From Dyella japonica A8 (GTDB taxonomy: Bacteria > Pseudomonadota > Gammaproteobacteria > Xanthomonadales > Rhodanobacteraceae), in assembly GCF_000725385.1 (NCBI RefSeq), contig NZ_CP008884.1, positions 2,604,001 through 2,668,000 of the forward strand: 64,000 nucleotides of DNA, in the 5' to 3' direction. Positions 47,834-56,921 of the stretch are shown one piece after another. The notes beneath the pieces were generated by a model. The model worked only from the letters and a program-made list of their open reading frames with translations. It was not told the origin of the DNA and did no database searches. The position numbers and the translations under genes were made by a program. How positions within the stretch are numbered: position 1 is the stretch's first letter; every line of letters starts with the position of its first letter.

Positions 47834-50400
47834 ACCGGCTGGCGCCCGCGTCCTGGCGGTCACGCCTGCGGCCGCTGCTGGCGCAGCAGCTTGGTGTGAA
47901 CTCCGATGCGGATCGCGGCATGTGGCTACTGCGACTGGTGTTCCGCGCGCCGCCCCCGGGGCAGCGCGACTGGCCGGCGCACGGGGTGAAGCGGCTGAGC
48001 CAGTATCTTCGCCTCGCGCTTGCGGTGGGGCACGACGAAGGCGCCGCGACCTGGCTCAAGCGCCTGTTTTTCCGCCCGCGTCGCCGACGCGTGCATCTGG
48101 CCGCGAACCTGCGCAGCGTGCGCCACCAGCGCGGCACGCGTCGACGTTCGATGCTGCTGGGGCGCATCGGCCAATGGCTGGCGCCGGTGCACGGCGTCAT
48201 GAACCGGGCAGGGCAGGCCGTGTCTTCCCGATTGCCTGGCGTGCCCTGGGCGCGTATCAGCGAACGGGTGAACCACTGGTCGTCCGGACTGGACCGCGTC
48301 CCGCACCTGAAGCAGGTCATCCTGTTGCTGGCCTTCCTGGTGGCCGTCGCCTTCTGGACGACGCCCCTGCCCATCGAGGCCCAGTTCCGCCTGTTCATCC
48401 TGGTGTGCGCGGTGATGATCGTGGCCCGGCGCATTCCGGGCCGATGGCCGACCATGCTGATGGTGTCGCTGTCGATCCTGATGACGGGGCGCTACATGTG
48501 GTGGCGCATCACGCAGACGCTCCATTTCGCCGCGCCGATCGAGGCCATCTTCGGCTACATCCTGTTCGCGGCGGAGATCTACACCTGGATCGTGCTGTTC
48601 TTCGGCTACATCCAGACGGCATGGCCGCTGAACCGGCAGCCCAAGCCGCTGCCGGAAGACACCGACAGCTGGCCCACGGTGGACGTCTATATCCCGACCT
48701 ACAACGAGCCGTTGTCGGTGGTGAGCCCGGCGGTGCTGGCCGCCAAGAGCATGGACTGGCCGCGCGACAAGCTGCGCGTCTACCTGCTGGACGACGGCAG
48801 CCGCGAGGAATTCAACCGCTTCGCCAACGAGGTGGGCGTGGGCTATATCACGCGTGAGGAACACCGTTTCGCCAAGGCCGGCAACATCAATCACGCCTTG
48901 TCGATGACCAGCGGCGAGTTCGTCGCCATCTTCGATTGCGACCATATTCCGACCCGCTCCTTCCTGCAGACCACGATGGGTGAGTTCATCGCCGATCCCA
49001 AGTGCGCGATGGTGCAGACGCCCCACCATTTCTTCTCGCCGGATCCGTTCGAGCGCAACTACGACACCTTCCTGCGCGTCCCCAACGAGGGCAGCCTGTT
49101 CTATGGCCTGATCCAGGACGGCAACGATTTCTGGAACGCTACCTTCTTCTGCGGCTCCTGCGCGGTGATCCGGCGCGCGCCGCTGATGGAAGTGGGCGGC
49201 ATTGCCGTGGAAACCGTGACCGAGGATGCGCATACCTCGCTGAAGATCCACCGCCGTGGCTACCGCACCGCCTACCTGCGCATCGTGCAGGCCGCGGGCC
49301 TGGCCACCGAGAGCCTGTCGGGCCACATCGGCCAGCGCATCCGCTGGGCGCGCGGCATGTCGCAGATCTTCCGCATCGACAACCCGTGGCTGCGCAAGGG
49401 CCTCACCTTCTTCCAGCGCATCTGCTACAGCAACGCGATGCTGCATTTTTTCTACGGCATTCCGCGCCTGATCTTTCTTTCCATGCCGTGCGCTTTCCTG
49501 TTCTTTGGCCTGCACGTGTTCGGTGCGGATGCCATTTCAGTGATGGCTTACGTGTTCCCCTACCTGTTCGTGTCGGGACTGGCCAATTCACGCATCCAGG
49601 GCCAGTACCGCCATTCCTTCTGGGCGGAGGTCTACGAATCGGTGTTGGCCTGGTACACCGTGCTGCCCACCACCATCGCCTTCATCAACCCCAGCAAGGG
49701 CAAGTTCAACGTCACGGCCAAGGGCGGCCTGATCGAGCAGGAGTACCTGGACTGGGCCACCTCCAAGCCCTACGTGTGGCTGCTGGCGATCAACCTGGCC
49801 GGCCTGGTGGCGGGGCTGGTGCGCATTTTCACCGTGCAGCGCGACGAGCCGGTCACGGTGCTGATGAACATGGTGTGGTCGCTGTTCAACGTGGCCATGC
49901 TGGGCGCGGCGGTGGGCGTGGCGAAGGAAGCGAAGCAGGTGCGTGTTTCCCACCACGTGCCATTGCGCGTGCCGGCCACGCTGGTGCTCGCGGACGGCAA
50001 GACCATCGCCTGCCACACGGAGAATTATTCGACGGGCGGCCTGGGCATCGTGCTTCCGGCGGAGCTGGCGCTGGAACGGGGCGAGGGGCTTGGCGTGGCC
50101 TTGTCGCGCGGCGATACGGACTACTACTTTCCCGCGGTGGTGGCGCGTTACAGCGGCCTGCACCTTGGCCTCAAGTTCGAGGAATGGTCGTACGAGAACG
50201 AAACCCAGTTGATCCAGTGCACCTTCGGCCGCGCCGATGCATGGGTTCGCTGGGAAGAGGAACTGGTGCCCGACGCCCCCTTGCACAGCTTCGTGGAGGT
50301 GATCGAGATGGGCTACCAGGGCGTGCTGCGGCTGTTCGATGCCTGCCTGGATGCCGCGGAAGCCGTCGTGGTGCGCAAACCGCGCCAGCCGGGTCAATGA
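47830..50400 (+). CDS. bcsA: cellulose synthase catalytic subunit BcsA
   Basis: An 856-residue inner-membrane GT2 polymerase that elongates beta-1,4-glucan from UDP-glucose and threads it through the membrane. A long basic N-terminus precedes transmembrane helices. The GT domain has Asp321-Asp-Gly, Asp369-Cys-Asp371, Thr464-Glu-Asp and Gln502-Arg-Ile-Arg-Trp506. FFCGSCAV is also present. The C-terminal PilZ domain keeps Asn732-x-Ser734-x-x-Gly737, but the c-di-GMP RxxxR motif reads Arg705-Val-Ser-His-His709. Located after bcsQ with a four-base overlap. Confidence 0.97.
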   Translation: MNRLAPASWRSRLRPLLAQQLGVNSDADRGMWLLRLVFRAPPPGQRDWPAHGVKRLSQYLRLALAVGHDEGAATWLKRLFFRPRRRRVHLAANLRSVRHQRGTRRRSMLLGRIGQWLAPVHGVMNRAGQAVSSRLPGVPWARISERVNHWSSGLDRVPHLKQVILLLAFLVAVAFWTTPLPIEAQFRLFILVCAVMIVARRIPGRWPTMLMVSLSILMTGRYMWWRITQTLHFAAPIEAIFGYILFAAEIYTWIVLFFGYIQTAWPLNRQPKPLPEDTDSWPTVDVYIPTYNEPLSVVSPAVLAAKSMDWPRDKLRVYLLDDGSREEFNRFANEVGVGYITREEHRFAKAGNINHALSMTSGEFVAIFDCDHIPTRSFLQTTMGEFIADPKCAMVQTPHHFFSPDPFERNYDTFLRVPNEGSLFYGLIQDGNDFWNATFFCGSCAVIRRAPLMEVGGIAVETVTEDAHTSLKIHRRGYRTAYLRIVQAAGLATESLSGHIGQRIRWARGMSQIFRIDNPWLRKGLTFFQRICYSNAMLHFFYGIPRLIFLSMPCAFLFFGLHVFGADAISVMAYVFPYLFVSGLANSRIQGQYRHSFWAEVYESVLAWYTVLPTTIAFINPSKGKFNVTAKGGLIEQEYLDWATSKPYVWLLAINLAGLVAGLVRIFTVQRDEPVTVLMNMVWSLFNVAMLGAAVGVAKEAKQVRVSHHVPLRVPATLVLADGKTIACHTENYSTGGLGIVLPAELALERGEGLGVALSRGDTDYYFPAVVARYSGLHLGLKFEEWSYENETQLIQCTFGRADAWVRWEEELVPDAPLHSFVEVIEMGYQGVLRLFDACLDAAEAVVVRKPRQPGQ

Positions 50401-50408
50401 GGTAACGC

Positions 50409-51992
50409 ATGGGATTCTGGAACCTCTACTTCATCGCGGTGCTCTACCTGGCCTGGGCGGGCGACATCCAGCCGGTCTGGTGGCTCAACCTGCTGTTCGC
50501 GCTGGCCTTGCTGGTACCGCTGCACAAGCGCTGGCAGAGCGTGACGCGGCAGGTGCTGGCCGTGCTCGCGGGCGGTGCCTTGCTCTATTACCAGTCGAAC
50601 CTGCCGCCATTCGCGTATGTGCTCAGGCAGATCCCCGGGCTGGCCTCGTTCTCGCCCGGCTACATGATGGAGCTGTTGCGGCGCGTGTTCCGGCCGGCCA
50701 TGGTGTACATCCCCATTCTTGTCGCGGTGATCTACGCCATCGTCAACCGCTGGGTGCGCGTGACCACCTTCGTGTTGCTGGCACTGGTGATTTTCCCGTT
50801 GTGGCAGGGCATGGGCACGCTGATCGCCCGGTCCGGCCAGCCGCAGGGCTACGCGGCCAATCCGCGTGCCGACGCGAGCATCGTCAACGCGGGCGCCGAG
50901 GGCTCCACCGGGAGCTACGACGAGCAGCTGGCCGCGTTCCATCATGCGGAGAAGAGCCGCCGCGTGGCGTTCTTCCCGCAGAGTGCGGACAAGGATGCGC
51001 AGTTCGACATCATCGTCATCCACGTCTGTTCGCTGTCGTGGGACGATCTGGATGTCGCCAACATGCGCGACAACCCGCTGTTCGACAAGTTCGACTACGT
51101 GTTCAAGAACTTCAGCAGCGCGGCGAGCTACAGCGGGCCGGCGGCCATCCGCCTGTTGCGCGCGTCCTGCGGGCAGCAGGCCCACCAGGAGTTGTACAGT
51201 GCCGATGCCGCGGACTGCCATGTGTTTGCCGACCTTGCCGCGGCCGGCTACGACGTGCAGTTCATGATGAACCACAACGGCCGGTTCGATGACTTCGTCG
51301 GCCTGATCCAGCGCGAGATCGGCCGTCCCGGCATCCAGCCGCAGTCGGTCGATGGCCTGCCACCTTTCATGAGGGAGTTCGATGGCTCCCAGCTCGTCAA
51401 CGATTACGACGCGCTGGCCCGGTGGTACCAGCAGCAGGCCGCCAAGGGTGGCGGCCCGGTCGCGCTGTACTACAACACGGTGACGATGCACGACGGCAAT
51501 CGCCTGCCAGGCAACAACCTCACCAGCCTGCAGTCCTACCCCATCCGCCTGACGCGGCTGCTCAACGACATCGACCGCTTCACCGAAGTGATCGCCAGTT
51601 CCGGCCGCAAGGCAGTGGTGATCTTCGTGCCCGAGCACGGCGCCGCGTTGCGCGGCGACGCGGGACAGATCGCCGGCCTGCGCGAAGTTCCCTCGCCGCA
51701 CATCATCCATGTTCCCGTGGGCGTGCGGCTGATCGGCCTGCCGGCGGACAAGGCGCCTTCGGGACATGCCGTTGCCATCGATACGCCCACCAGCTACCTC
51801 GCGCTGGCGCAGCTGGTGTCGAACCTGGTGGCCAACAGTCCTTTCAAGACCCATGCGCCAGCGCTGGACCAGTACGCGCGCGACCTGCCGCAGACGCGGC
51901 TGGTGGGCGAGAACGACACCACGGTCACCCTGGGCACGGCCAATGGCTACGTGATCCACACCCCCGACGGCGTGTGGATGGAGGGCAAGTGA
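50409..51992 (+). CDS. bcsG: cellulose phosphoethanolamine transferase BcsG
   Basis: A 527-residue membrane enzyme that transfers phosphoethanolamine from phosphatidylethanolamine to cellulose in the periplasm. About four N-terminal helices lead to an alkaline-phosphatase-fold domain. All key residues of the E. coli enzyme are visible: zinc ligands Cys207 (HVCSLSWDD), His361 (TMHDGN) and Glu409/His410 (PEHG), and the nucleophile Ser242 in SYSGPAAIRLLRASCGQ. So this organism probably makes pEtN-cellulose. Placed directly after bcsA. Confidence 0.93.
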   Translation: MGFWNLYFIAVLYLAWAGDIQPVWWLNLLFALALLVPLHKRWQSVTRQVLAVLAGGALLYYQSNLPPFAYVLRQIPGLASFSPGYMMELLRRVFRPAMVYIPILVAVIYAIVNRWVRVTTFVLLALVIFPLWQGMGTLIARSGQPQGYAANPRADASIVNAGAEGSTGSYDEQLAAFHHAEKSRRVAFFPQSADKDAQFDIIVIHVCSLSWDDLDVANMRDNPLFDKFDYVFKNFSSAASYSGPAAIRLLRASCGQQAHQELYSADAADCHVFADLAAAGYDVQFMMNHNGRFDDFVGLIQREIGRPGIQPQSVDGLPPFMREFDGSQLVNDYDALARWYQQQAAKGGGPVALYYNTVTMHDGNRLPGNNLTSLQSYPIRLTRLLNDIDRFTEVIASSGRKAVVIFVPEHGAALRGDAGQIAGLREVPSPHIIHVPVGVRLIGLPADKAPSGHAVAIDTPTSYLALAQLVSNLVANSPFKTHAPALDQYARDLPQTRLVGENDTTVTLGTANGYVIHTPDGVWMEGK

Positions 51993-52189
51993 TGAACGCA
52001 CCGCAGGACGCCAACCCCAGCCTGTCGCCCAGCGACATCGAAACCTACGCGAGCTACGTGCCCGGCATGGATGCGGCACGCTACTACGACAGCCAGGCGG
52101 CGGACCTGCAGGCGGCGGCGCGCAGGCGCTGGCCGCTGCTGGCCGATGTGCTGTATCCGCACGACGCAGGCCCCGGGCGCCAGGAATGA
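51992..52189 (+). CDS. bcsR: BcsR-like small cellulose regulator (YhjR family)
   Basis: A 65-residue protein beginning MNAPQDANPSLSPSDIETYA. Its C-terminal RRRWPLLADVL matches the conserved KRWPLLAEF end of E. coli BcsR/YhjR, which pairs with BcsQ and BcsE in the synthase complex. Its ATG overlaps the bcsG stop by one base (TGATG), so it is the last gene of the operon. E. coli has bcsR first, before bcsQ. The call rests on this short motif and on context. Confidence 0.65.
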   Translation: MNAPQDANPSLSPSDIETYASYVPGMDAARYYDSQAADLQAAARRRWPLLADVLYPHDAGPGRQE

Positions 52190-52190
52190 C

Positions 52191-53945
52191 TCAGGCTGTC
52201 GGGGCGGCCTCGGTGCGGTCGCGGCCGTTCTGCTTGGCGCGGTAGAGCAGGGCGTCGGCCTCGCGGAACAGGGCTTCCATGTCGATCTCCTTGCCCGCCT
52301 CGCGGCGTGCGCAGGCAAGGCCGATGCTGACGGTGAAGCCAAAGGACTGGCCATCGGTCGCCACTACTGTCTCGTCGTGCAGGCGCAGCCGGAGGCGCTC
52401 TGCCAGTGCATGGGCCACTTCCGGCGACTGCACGCGCAGGAGGATGACGAATTCCTCGCCGCCGAAACGCGCGACGATGTCATCGGCACGCACGGTATCG
52501 CGGCACACGGCCGCCAGCATCACCAGCGCCTTGTCGCCGCTTTCGTGGCCGTAGGTGTCGTTCACGCGCTTGAAGCGGTCGATGTCCAGCATCATCAGCG
52601 CGATCACCGAATCGCTTCCGCGCTGGTCGGCCAGCAGCACGCGGGCGCGACTCTCCAGTGCGCGGCGATTGAGCAGGCCGGTGAGGGCATCGGTTTCGGC
52701 CATGGTCTGCAATTCATCGATCAGGCGCTGCCGTTCCAGCTCCAATTGCACGCGCTTGGCGTCGTTCTGCTTGAGCACGTTCAGCGCACTGAACAGCTCC
52801 TGCATTTCGTTGCCGTAGTGTTCGCGGGGAAGCTCGGCCGTGGCATCGCCCGAAGCTATGGCAAGGATGAACCGCCGTGCCTCGGCGACGGGCTGGATGA
52901 TCCTCTCGCGGAACCGCCAGATGATGAGCAGCAACATCGCGGTCAACACCGCGGCGAGGGTGCCGCTGGCGATCAGGTAGATAACGTGCCGGCGCAGGCT
53001 GCCGTCGATGGTCTTGCCCGCCAGCACCAGCGCGTCGTCCCGAAACTGGTTGATCGGCGTGATGTAGGCCCCGTAGGTTTCGGTGAGCTCGATGGGTGAC
53101 TCGGGCAAGCCATCCGGGTGGCCGACCTGCTGCCGTACACGCTCGAGCATGGCAAGGGCATCGCCGAAGTAGCGCTGGTCGAGCTCGGCGTAGTCGGCCT
53201 GGAGCCTCGACGGCAGCACCCGGATGCTGGGCTGCAGCAGCGAACGCAGTTGCTCGATCCTGCCCAGCGTGCGCGCGATGCCGAAGAGTTCCTTGTCGCT
53301 CAAGGCGCGTCGCGACACGATCGCCGGGCCAAATTGCGACACGATCATCCCGGCCTGTTCGCGCAGCAGGCCCGACAAGCGCGCAACCAGGAGATAGCTC
53401 TGCACGTCGGCGTTCTGGCGAACCACACCGAGGGCGCCGATTTCGGCAATCGACGACAGGCGGGGTATCACGCTCGACAGGCGGGCGAACCCGTCGAGCA
53501 GCGCTTCGTCGGTACGCGGCTTGTGGATGATGGCATCCAGGTTCTCGCGCGCCGCCACCAGCTGCTCGTGCGCGTGCTCCCAGGCCGGCATGTGCGCGGC
53601 GCAGTTGCCGCATTCGGGGTCGCGCAGGGCCGCCTCCAGCGCGAGCATGCGCGCATCGGTGGCCTGTCGCGCGGTCTTCAGGGCAAGCACCCACGGCTGC
53701 GGCTCGGGTTCCCCCAGTACCGACACGGCGTAGGTTGGGCGGCGTTCGCTGGACACGTCGGCCATGGCGCCCAGCGCGGCACTCAGTACGTTGAATTCCT
53801 TCTTCGCCTCGCGGGCATCCCGGTAGCCCTTCCACTGCATGGCGAACAGGGCCAGCACCAGCGCCACCACCAGCAGGTAGAGCATGGCGGCGAAATAACG
53901 GAAGCGGCGGTTGATCGATTCGCTTGGTGGCAGCGTGGAGGGCAT
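52191..53945 (-). CDS. membrane diguanylate cyclase (GGDEF)
   Basis: A 584-residue sensor cyclase making c-di-GMP. One transmembrane helix (about 24-43) and a second (about 365-385) enclose a roughly 320-residue periplasmic sensor containing CGNC. Then come HAMP (IIQPVAEARRFILAIASGD), a short coiled coil and a GGDEF domain with active-site Gly495-Gly-Glu-Glu-Phe499. RADD five residues earlier is an inhibitory I-site. ATG 53945 starts just before the first helix. It meets the bcs operon tail to tail with one base between stop codons. Confidence 0.92.
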   Translation of the reverse strand: MPSTLPPSESINRRFRYFAAMLYLLVVALVLALFAMQWKGYRDAREAKKEFNVLSAALGAMADVSSERRPTYAVSVLGEPEPQPWVLALKTARQATDARMLALEAALRDPECGNCAAHMPAWEHAHEQLVAARENLDAIIHKPRTDEALLDGFARLSSVIPRLSSIAEIGALGVVRQNADVQSYLLVARLSGLLREQAGMIVSQFGPAIVSRRALSDKELFGIARTLGRIEQLRSLLQPSIRVLPSRLQADYAELDQRYFGDALAMLERVRQQVGHPDGLPESPIELTETYGAYITPINQFRDDALVLAGKTIDGSLRRHVIYLIASGTLAAVLTAMLLLIIWRFRERIIQPVAEARRFILAIASGDATAELPREHYGNEMQELFSALNVLKQNDAKRVQLELERQRLIDELQTMAETDALTGLLNRRALESRARVLLADQRGSDSVIALMMLDIDRFKRVNDTYGHESGDKALVMLAAVCRDTVRADDIVARFGGEEFVILLRVQSPEVAHALAERLRLRLHDETVVATDGQSFGFTVSIGLACARREAGKEIDMEALFREADALLYRAKQNGRDRTEAAPTA

Positions 53946-54273
53946 GCGTTCCTGTCGTCCGGAAGAAAGTGATCCACCGCCGCGGCTTCGCCCACGACAG
54001 CCCGTGACGGACGCGGATGCTTGCCTGCCCCGGCGCCAGTCCCCCTGTTCCCGGCGCACAGTGTCGGTGGCTCCCCGTGATGGCTCCGTGGGTGGCAAGC
54101 CATCCACGTGCGTGAAGGATTTTTGACATCGTTCCCGCCTGTCGGCCCTCGTCCGCCGGGCGCATCGAGCGGTAGCGCTCCGCGGTGGAACTTCCTCCCC
54201 GGCTTGCCGGTCGCAAGGATGGGCGCTTGTCCGGGCCTCATCTGTCTTGTCGAATCACACCGGGGAGAGGGTC
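53946..54273. other. spacer between divergent cyclase and small exported gene
   Basis: 328 bases without a supported gene. A reading frame continues upstream of the cyclase start but is Arg/Gly-rich and unlike protein. GGGGAGAGG at 54262-54270 is the ribosome site for the next gene. No clear promoter or repeat is seen. Confidence 0.4.
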
Positions 54274-54690
54274 ATGTTTCCTTCTGGACGTCCGTTTGTG
54301 CTCGTGGGCATGGGGTTTGTGGCCGGTCTGGCGGTTTCCGCCGGCATCGTCACGGCGGCAGTGGCACCGCCGGTCATCGTGCCTTCCGGGCACGCCTATA
54401 CGGTTTCCATTGATGAGGTAAGGCAGAACTTCGTCTGGAGCGAAACCATCGAGGGCGCCTACAAGCGCGTCGTGACCACGTCCGACGGCACCGTCCATGA
54501 GATCACCTTGCGGCCGGTGAACAAGGATGGCCGCGAGCTGGTGGAATTGACCGACCAGTCCAGGGACGGTTTGCAGCACAGCTACATGGGCCCCAACGGC
54601 ACCACCACCGATGGGAGCCTGATGGTCAACGTCAAGGATCTCGCCGAACTTCAGGCACTCATGAAAACAGGCGCATCAACCGCACGCTGA
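54274..54690 (+). CDS. hypothetical exported or membrane-anchored protein
   Basis: A 138-residue protein with one N-terminal hydrophobic segment (FVLVGMGFVAGLAVSAGIVTA) that could be a signal peptide or anchor. The rest is a polar, beta-rich domain with DEVRQNFVWSETIEGAYKRV and VNVKDLAELQALM. No family is recognised. ATG 54274 has a strong GGGGAGAGG ribosome site, so it is preferred to ATG 54247. Convergent with the DUF4239 gene. Confidence 0.6.
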   Translation: MFPSGRPFVLVGMGFVAGLAVSAGIVTAAVAPPVIVPSGHAYTVSIDEVRQNFVWSETIEGAYKRVVTTSDGTVHEITLRPVNKDGRELVELTDQSRDGLQHSYMGPNGTTTDGSLMVNVKDLAELQALMKTGASTAR

Positions 54691-54786
54691 TCACCGCCGT
54701 GGTGACTGGCGCCATCGTGGCGCTGGCCGGCTGGTAACGCCGGCAACAACCCGTGGACCTTGTCGCGCCTGCGCTCGGCCCGGCGC

Positions 54787-55551
54787 TTAAGGGTGCGGCA
54801 TGGTCGCCAGCAAGGCTTTCAGGTTCTGCGGCACGACGCGGATAAGTCCACCGCGCGGGCTGTCGATGTCCGCGATGAGCATGAAGGACACCGCGACCAC
54901 CAGCGGCAGCACCATCATCAGGCCCGTTCCCGATGCGGGGCGGCGCGAACCCACGCCCACCAGCAGGTTACAGCCGAGCGCGATGGCACCCATCAGAAGC
55001 CAGGCAGCGGGAGGAATGCGATTCCACCATGCGGCCTGCGTATAGCCTTCCGAATTCAGCACATCGTTCATGCCCGACACCACCAGGGCGGTGATGGGAG
55101 TGGGTTGCTGGCTGGCGGGCAGGGTCACCGCGCTCCACAGGCTGGCCTGCAGGGCGTTCTTGCGCGAGGTGATATCCGGCAGCAGGCTGCGATCGGTGGT
55201 TTCGTAGAACTTGATGCGATGTTCGAGGTAGCCGGCCAGCATGGGACGCAGCCTGGAAGCGTCCTCCGGCGGCAGCAGGTCCAGGCGCACGTATTCCGTG
55301 CCAATGGCGTTCGCTTCCGCCTCTTCGTAATTCTTGCGCTGGTCGTACCGGCTGATGGCCATGGAAAAGCTGAAGCCGATGATCAGCCCGAGCAGGGTCA
55401 GGGTGGCGCCTTGCACCACGTTGAACGTGTCGCGCTCCGACTCGCTGGGTGGACGCCGCCGGCCCCACAAGGCACCCAGGCGTCCCGCGATCCACATGCC
55501 GACCAGGGAGATGACGAATACCACGAGCGGGTGGTTGAACGTGAAGCTCAT
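54787..55551 (-). CDS. DUF4239 (bestrophin-like) membrane protein
   Basis: A 254-residue protein with two N-terminal hydrophobic helices (VVFVISLVGMWIAGRLGAL and ATLTLLGLIIGFSFSMAI) and two C-terminal ones, separated by a helical soluble region starting RYDQRKNYEEAEANAIGTEY. The phrase LLGLIIGFSFSMAISRYDQRK is characteristic of DUF4239 proteins, sometimes annotated bestrophin-like. No transport activity has been demonstrated to my knowledge. Monocistronic. Confidence 0.8.
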   Translation of the reverse strand: MSFTFNHPLVVFVISLVGMWIAGRLGALWGRRRPPSESERDTFNVVQGATLTLLGLIIGFSFSMAISRYDQRKNYEEAEANAIGTEYVRLDLLPPEDASRLRPMLAGYLEHRIKFYETTDRSLLPDITSRKNALQASLWSAVTLPASQQPTPITALVVSGMNDVLNSEGYTQAAWWNRIPPAAWLLMGAIALGCNLLVGVGSRRPASGTGLMMVLPLVVAVSFMLIADIDSPRGGLIRVVPQNLKALLATMPHP

Positions 55552-56144
55552 GCGCTGCTCCTTGCACGAATGGCATCGACCGGAGGCGACACTGTAGAGG
55601 TTTCACGATTCGGAAGTGAAGCAGGGCGCGCCGCTTGAGGTGGAGTCAAAACAAATCGGCCGGAAATCAGGGCGACACGCGCATGTTGTTCAGGCCGGCG
55701 CGCGGCGCAGGCAACGGCGTCATGGCACGCGATCACCCCATGGCTCGCCACATGAACAGCAGTGCTCGATGAACCAGTCACGCCCATGGCGTCTCAGCCG
55801 ATAAGTAGAACTACCTATCTCGATGCTGAAGTCGCGTCGCGGCATGGCTGTTCAATCACGACACTTTCGGGCGAAGAACGACTAGCCTTGGGTGCGCTGC
55901 CCTCATTGAATCATCGGCGGCAACCTGAATATCCAGGGTCCTCTTTGGGTGACAAGGTTGCGTGGGTGACAACATCATCCGCGTGGCCATGTCGTGTCCT
56001 GACAGGATCGATGGTGTCTGACGATCGACGCGACCCCTCGGGCACTCCGCAGGGTGGAAGACGAATCAACATCGGTGCCTGGGCGTGAGATGGGGGTAGC
56101 TGCCTCGGCGACATTACGGATCTTCACGTGACAAGAGCGCCGTC
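55552..56144. other. 593-base spacer with one operator-like palindrome
   Basis: No supported gene. The notable feature is the near-perfect 20-bp palindrome GATAAGTAGAACTACCTATC at 55800-55819 (one mismatched pair), which resembles LuxR/FixJ-type binding sites. It lies about 250 bases upstream of the DUF4239 gene and 325 bases upstream of the methyltransferase. The rest shows no repeat or RNA fold I can support. Confidence 0.4.
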
Positions 56145-56831
56145 ATGAAAAACCTCATCAAGCGAATCCCCGTCATCGGCCCCGTTGCCCGCGATGTGTA
56201 CCGGCGATGGCTCAATCCCCCCAAGCCCTTCCACGGTTCAGAGCATTACTGGATCACGCGATACCGCGAAGGCGGCAATTCCGGCGCGGGTTCGTACCAT
56301 CGGCTCGCTGAATTCAAGGCGGACGTGCTCAACGACTTCGTTGAACACCATGGCATCCGTGACGTGATCGAGTTCGGTTGCGGCGATGGCAACCAGCTGA
56401 CGCTGGCGCGTTATCCGTCCTATCTCGGCCTGGACGTCAGCCCGCATGCTGTCGATGCCTGCACCCGTCGCTTCGCCCGGGACGCCGGCAAATCGTTCAT
56501 GCTGGTGCGCGACTACACCGGCCAGACCGCCCAGCTCGTGCTGTCGCTGGATGTGATCTACCACCTGACCGAGGACGAGGTGTACGAAACGTACATGCAG
56601 ACCTTGTTCGGTGCGGCGCAGGACTATGTCGTGATCTATTCGTCCGACCGGGACGAGCCGCACACGCCGAGCGCGCATGTGCGCCATCGCCAGTTCAGCC
56701 ACTGGGTGCGTGCGAACGCGCCGGGATGGCGGTTGCTGCGGCACATACCCAATCGCCATCCCTATACCGGGGACAACGACACGGGTTCGCTCGCCGACTT
56801 CTATATCTACGGCAAGGGTCACCTGACCTGA
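56145..56831 (+). CDS. class I SAM-dependent methyltransferase
   Basis: A 228-residue protein with methyltransferase motif I VIEFGCGDGNQL, the acidic loop YLGLDVSPHAVDAC after strand 2 and the DVIYHLTEDEVYETYM stretch after strand 4. It begins MKNLIKRIPVIGPVARDVYR, which looks like a membrane-associating helix and is common in methyltransferases of polysaccharide loci. Substrate unknown. It lies next to, but convergent with, a polysaccharide synthase-porin pair, so a role in glycan modification is possible. Confidence 0.8.
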   Translation: MKNLIKRIPVIGPVARDVYRRWLNPPKPFHGSEHYWITRYREGGNSGAGSYHRLAEFKADVLNDFVEHHGIRDVIEFGCGDGNQLTLARYPSYLGLDVSPHAVDACTRRFARDAGKSFMLVRDYTGQTAQLVLSLDVIYHLTEDEVYETYMQTLFGAAQDYVVIYSSDRDEPHTPSAHVRHRQFSHWVRANAPGWRLLRHIPNRHPYTGDNDTGSLADFYIYGKGHLT

Positions 56832-56921
56832 AAGGCCGTCGTACCGTGGTGAGGTGGCGGGGGCGCCCGCCACCGTGTCAGCTGTCTCGCCTGGCCATGG
56901 CCAAGCGAGGCGACGTGGCGC

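Noticed and set aside
54660-54741. Frame-shifted peptide RINRTLITAVVTGAIVALAGW after the gene ending at 54690
   Set aside because: It reads like a short hydrophobic gene start, but has no in-frame start codon without a one-base shift in a run of four A and stops at once; possible decayed gene, not supportable.
55801-55818. NarL-type heptamer pair (ATAAGTA and TACCTAT)
   Set aside because: The heptamers match the consensus but face outward with a 4-base gap rather than the usual 7-2-7 arrangement.
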